This document shows, one piece after another, positions 62,315 through 64,000 of a stretch of DNA of 64,000 nt. Origin of the DNA: Didymella arachidicola (Eukaryota; Ascomycota; Dothideomycetes; Pleosporales; Didymellaceae); contig CM049988.1 in NCBI GenBank assembly GCA_016630955.3, forward strand, positions 1,674,001-1,738,000, written 5' to 3'. Below the pieces are notes generated by a model. That model worked only from the letters and a program-made list of their open reading frames with translations. It did not search any database and was not told where the DNA came from. How positions within the stretch are numbered: the stretch's first letter is position 1; each line of letters starts with the position of its first letter. Made by a program: the position numbers and the translations under genes.

Positions 62315-64000
62315 TTACTTAGGGACCTCTTCTGGTCTATTATTGCACGTTCGCGCGTTATGCCCACCCTCTCCGCACCTTCCACAGCGTCGTTGGGATG
62401 GTTTACCTCCTTTAGCACGCACCTGCGTCTTCCTCTTCTTTCCATCACTACGCACGCCAAACTCTGATAGAGCAGTCTGCCGCTGGCCCTCTTCAACTGT
62501 GAGGCTTCCCCCTGTCTGGATATGCCTTCTTTTGCGCGATTTACGTTCTGTAGCAGCTGCTAGAGCTGCGTGAAGTGCAGCGTTCTCCCGTTGTGCCAAA
62601 GCCAGCTTGTGCGCAACTATTGCTGCCCCCTTTGAGACCTTCTCAAACGCTTCAACCATAGAGGTAGGTAAGCTGTCTATGTGCCTCTGAATCCTCTTCT
62701 TCACAAGCGTTGATTGCGACCCAAACTCTAGGGTATTGCTTGGGGTTTGCGACTGCCAGAGCGGGCTGTTTTAGGGGAGTGGTGGCGATGGGGTGCGCAG
62801 CTTCACATTCAGAGCCGATATGACGCGATCTGGGGCAAACGGAGCCAATCCGGCCCATCGGAACCCTCCTTAAATGTTGCTAGAGGTAATGGCTTTGTTA
62901 TAAGCCGCTCTGAAGCATAGGAGGAACTCCTGCTTTGTAATGTGGGTGATCCGGTTGTGTATGAGCCGATTGACCTCATCCCCGTACGCCTTCTTCAGAG
63001 GGCCAAAACAAGCCACATCAAGTGGCTGCAGGAAGTGCGATGAGTGTGGAGGCATGCATAGACCTATAATATTGTGATCCTTGCAGTATTCCTTGAATTC
63101 TGTGGAGTTGTGGCTCTCGTGGCCGTCGATAACCAGCAGTCGGTGGGTACCAACAGTACGCGTCTTTGTATGCTTGTCAAAGTGCTTCAACCAGTCAAAA
63201 CCAAGCTCATTGGTAGTCCAGCCGTTCTCAGAGACAGCAACAGTCCAATCCTGGGGCAGGTCATCGTCTTTGTACCAGTTGGACTGGTGGCGGCGGGCTT
63301 TGAAGATGATGTAGGGCGGAATGGCCCACCCTGTGGCATTGATGCCCTGGATGACCGTTACCCACTCGCGATTGCCTGGCTGGACTGCCTTTGCCCGTCC
63401 ATGGTTCTCTGAAGCTGTGACGACTGCTCCTGGGCTTATCTGGCCCATCATGAAGCCTGTCTCATCGAAATTGTACGTGTCGTCGTCCTGGATGCCATAC
63501 TTGGCTTTGGTATTGGCTACAAGGTCAAACCAGCCCTGTATAACCTCAGGATCCTCACAGAGGGCTCGTTTGTAGTCGTACTTGCGATTGAACACCACTT
63601 TGAGCTCCTCCTGACGCGAAACGAACGTGCTGGCCCAGTTTGAGCCAACAGGGGCCAAACCGCGCTCTTTCCGCAGAGAATTGGCCATATCAGTCACATC
63701 TGCAAGCCGGGGGGGGGGGGGGGGTCATCCTTGCTTAGCTAGCTCAAGTATATGCGTAACAATCACCTGCTCCTCAGTATTGGTCAGATTCCGTGAGTTG
63801 GCCATGGTATCAACGCGTGAAGGTCGTCTGGCGCGTCGATGATGTAGCGTGGTCAAGGGCACGTTGTAGATAGCTGCAGCGCGTCGCAGGGAGAGTTTTA
63901 GGTCTTGTTTAAGAGCTTGGATTGCAAGCTGTATCTGAGCTTCTTTTAACGCGTCTTCTGTTGTTTTCGTGGAGGCATTAGTAGAGGTTGGTGTTTTGGT
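62315..64000 (-). pseudogene. Decayed pogo-like transposase with zinc knuckle
   Basis: A relative of the 60161-61807 transposase, sharing long blocks such as ENGWTTNELGFDWLKHFDKH and HRLLVIDGHESHNS. All three catalytic Asp motifs remain (YNFDETGF, VIDGHESH, LQPLDVACF). The frame is broken by a 16-nt G run (63709-63724), by a TAA at about 62870 just after SSNI, and by another TAA near 62770. The C-terminal zinc knuckle CGRCGEGGHNARTC is still present. The start lies outside the window. It may still supply sequence for non-autonomous copies but cannot encode a full protein. Confidence 0.88.
63709..63724. repeat. 16-nt G homopolymer
   Basis: An unbroken G run inside the decayed transposase gene, at the junction of the DNA-binding and catalytic parts. 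It shifts the frame. Its length may vary or be a sequencing artefact. Confidence 0.9.

Larger units (their letters stand above)
62191..64000 (-). mobile_element. Degenerate pogo-like element, cut by the window edge
   Basis: The inner end shows two direct copies of GCGAGCGGAACAC (62199-62211 and 62216-62228), a layout like the paired subterminal motifs of the neighbouring element. A TA at 62189-62190 may be the target site. The body is a broken transposase gene. The other terminus lies beyond position 64000, so the length is unknown. Confidence 0.7.

Noticed and set aside
1..64000. CRISPR arrays, operons or bacterial-type mobile DNA
   Set aside because: No regularly spaced repeats were seen, and introns and fungal families occur throughout; the window is eukaryotic.

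Overview
This window is nuclear DNA from a filamentous ascomycete (Pezizomycotina). The gene content and style fit Dothideomycetes, probably Pleosporales, but that rank is inference. The evidence is: many introns of about 45-70 nt with GTRNGY donors, a dispersed 5S rRNA gene, a U2 snRNA gene of fungal type, two PTH11/rhodopsin-type membrane receptors, a GH6 cellulase, and pogo/Fot1-like DNA transposons with TA target sites. All exon structures were read by eye from splice sites, reading frame and family conservation.

Layout. 1-4 kb: NUP133 (cut by the window edge), a short-chain dehydrogenase and a p24 cargo receptor. 4-6.5 kb: almost no protein coding, but it holds the spliceosomal U2 snRNA gene with its own TATA box, plus a small candidate secreted protein. 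6.5-10 kb: two neighbouring rhodopsin-domain receptors. 11.9-18.1 kb: a dense block with an acyl-CoA dehydrogenase, mitoribosomal mS23 head to head with a mitochondrial PPR protein, and a Gal80-like oxidoreductase. 18.1-20.6 kb: decayed and duplicated sequence, including fragments of the adjoining PHO84-type phosphate transporter (20.7-22.5 kb). 24.7 kb: 5S rRNA, with a truncated 5S copy at 27.3 kb. 25-27 kb: an F-box gene whose frame is broken by a tetranucleotide microsatellite. 27.6-37 kb: GH6 cellobiohydrolase, glutathione transferase, a type I membrane protein and a DUF3405 protein. 38-44 kb: a ferric reductase gene split by an intact 2.1-kb pogo-like transposon, then a sugar transporter. 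47.6-57 kb: a Ser/Pro-rich unknown protein, polynucleotide kinase/phosphatase, Mediator subunit Med18 and Kgd4. 59.6-64 kb: a repeat island with an intact pogo-like element inside what may be an older element, followed by a decayed relative that runs off the window.

Most of the genes are housekeeping and unrelated to one another, and no biosynthetic gene cluster is visible. The clearest joint theme is organelle gene expression at 14-16 kb, where mS23 and the PPR protein share an upstream region. The most notable event is the clean insertion in the ferric reductase: 44-bp perfect terminal inverted repeats, a TA duplication and an uninterrupted 619-codon transposase all point to a recent and possibly still mobile element. 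Apart from that, the window shows layered repeat decay with transition-type divergence that resembles repeat-induced point mutation.
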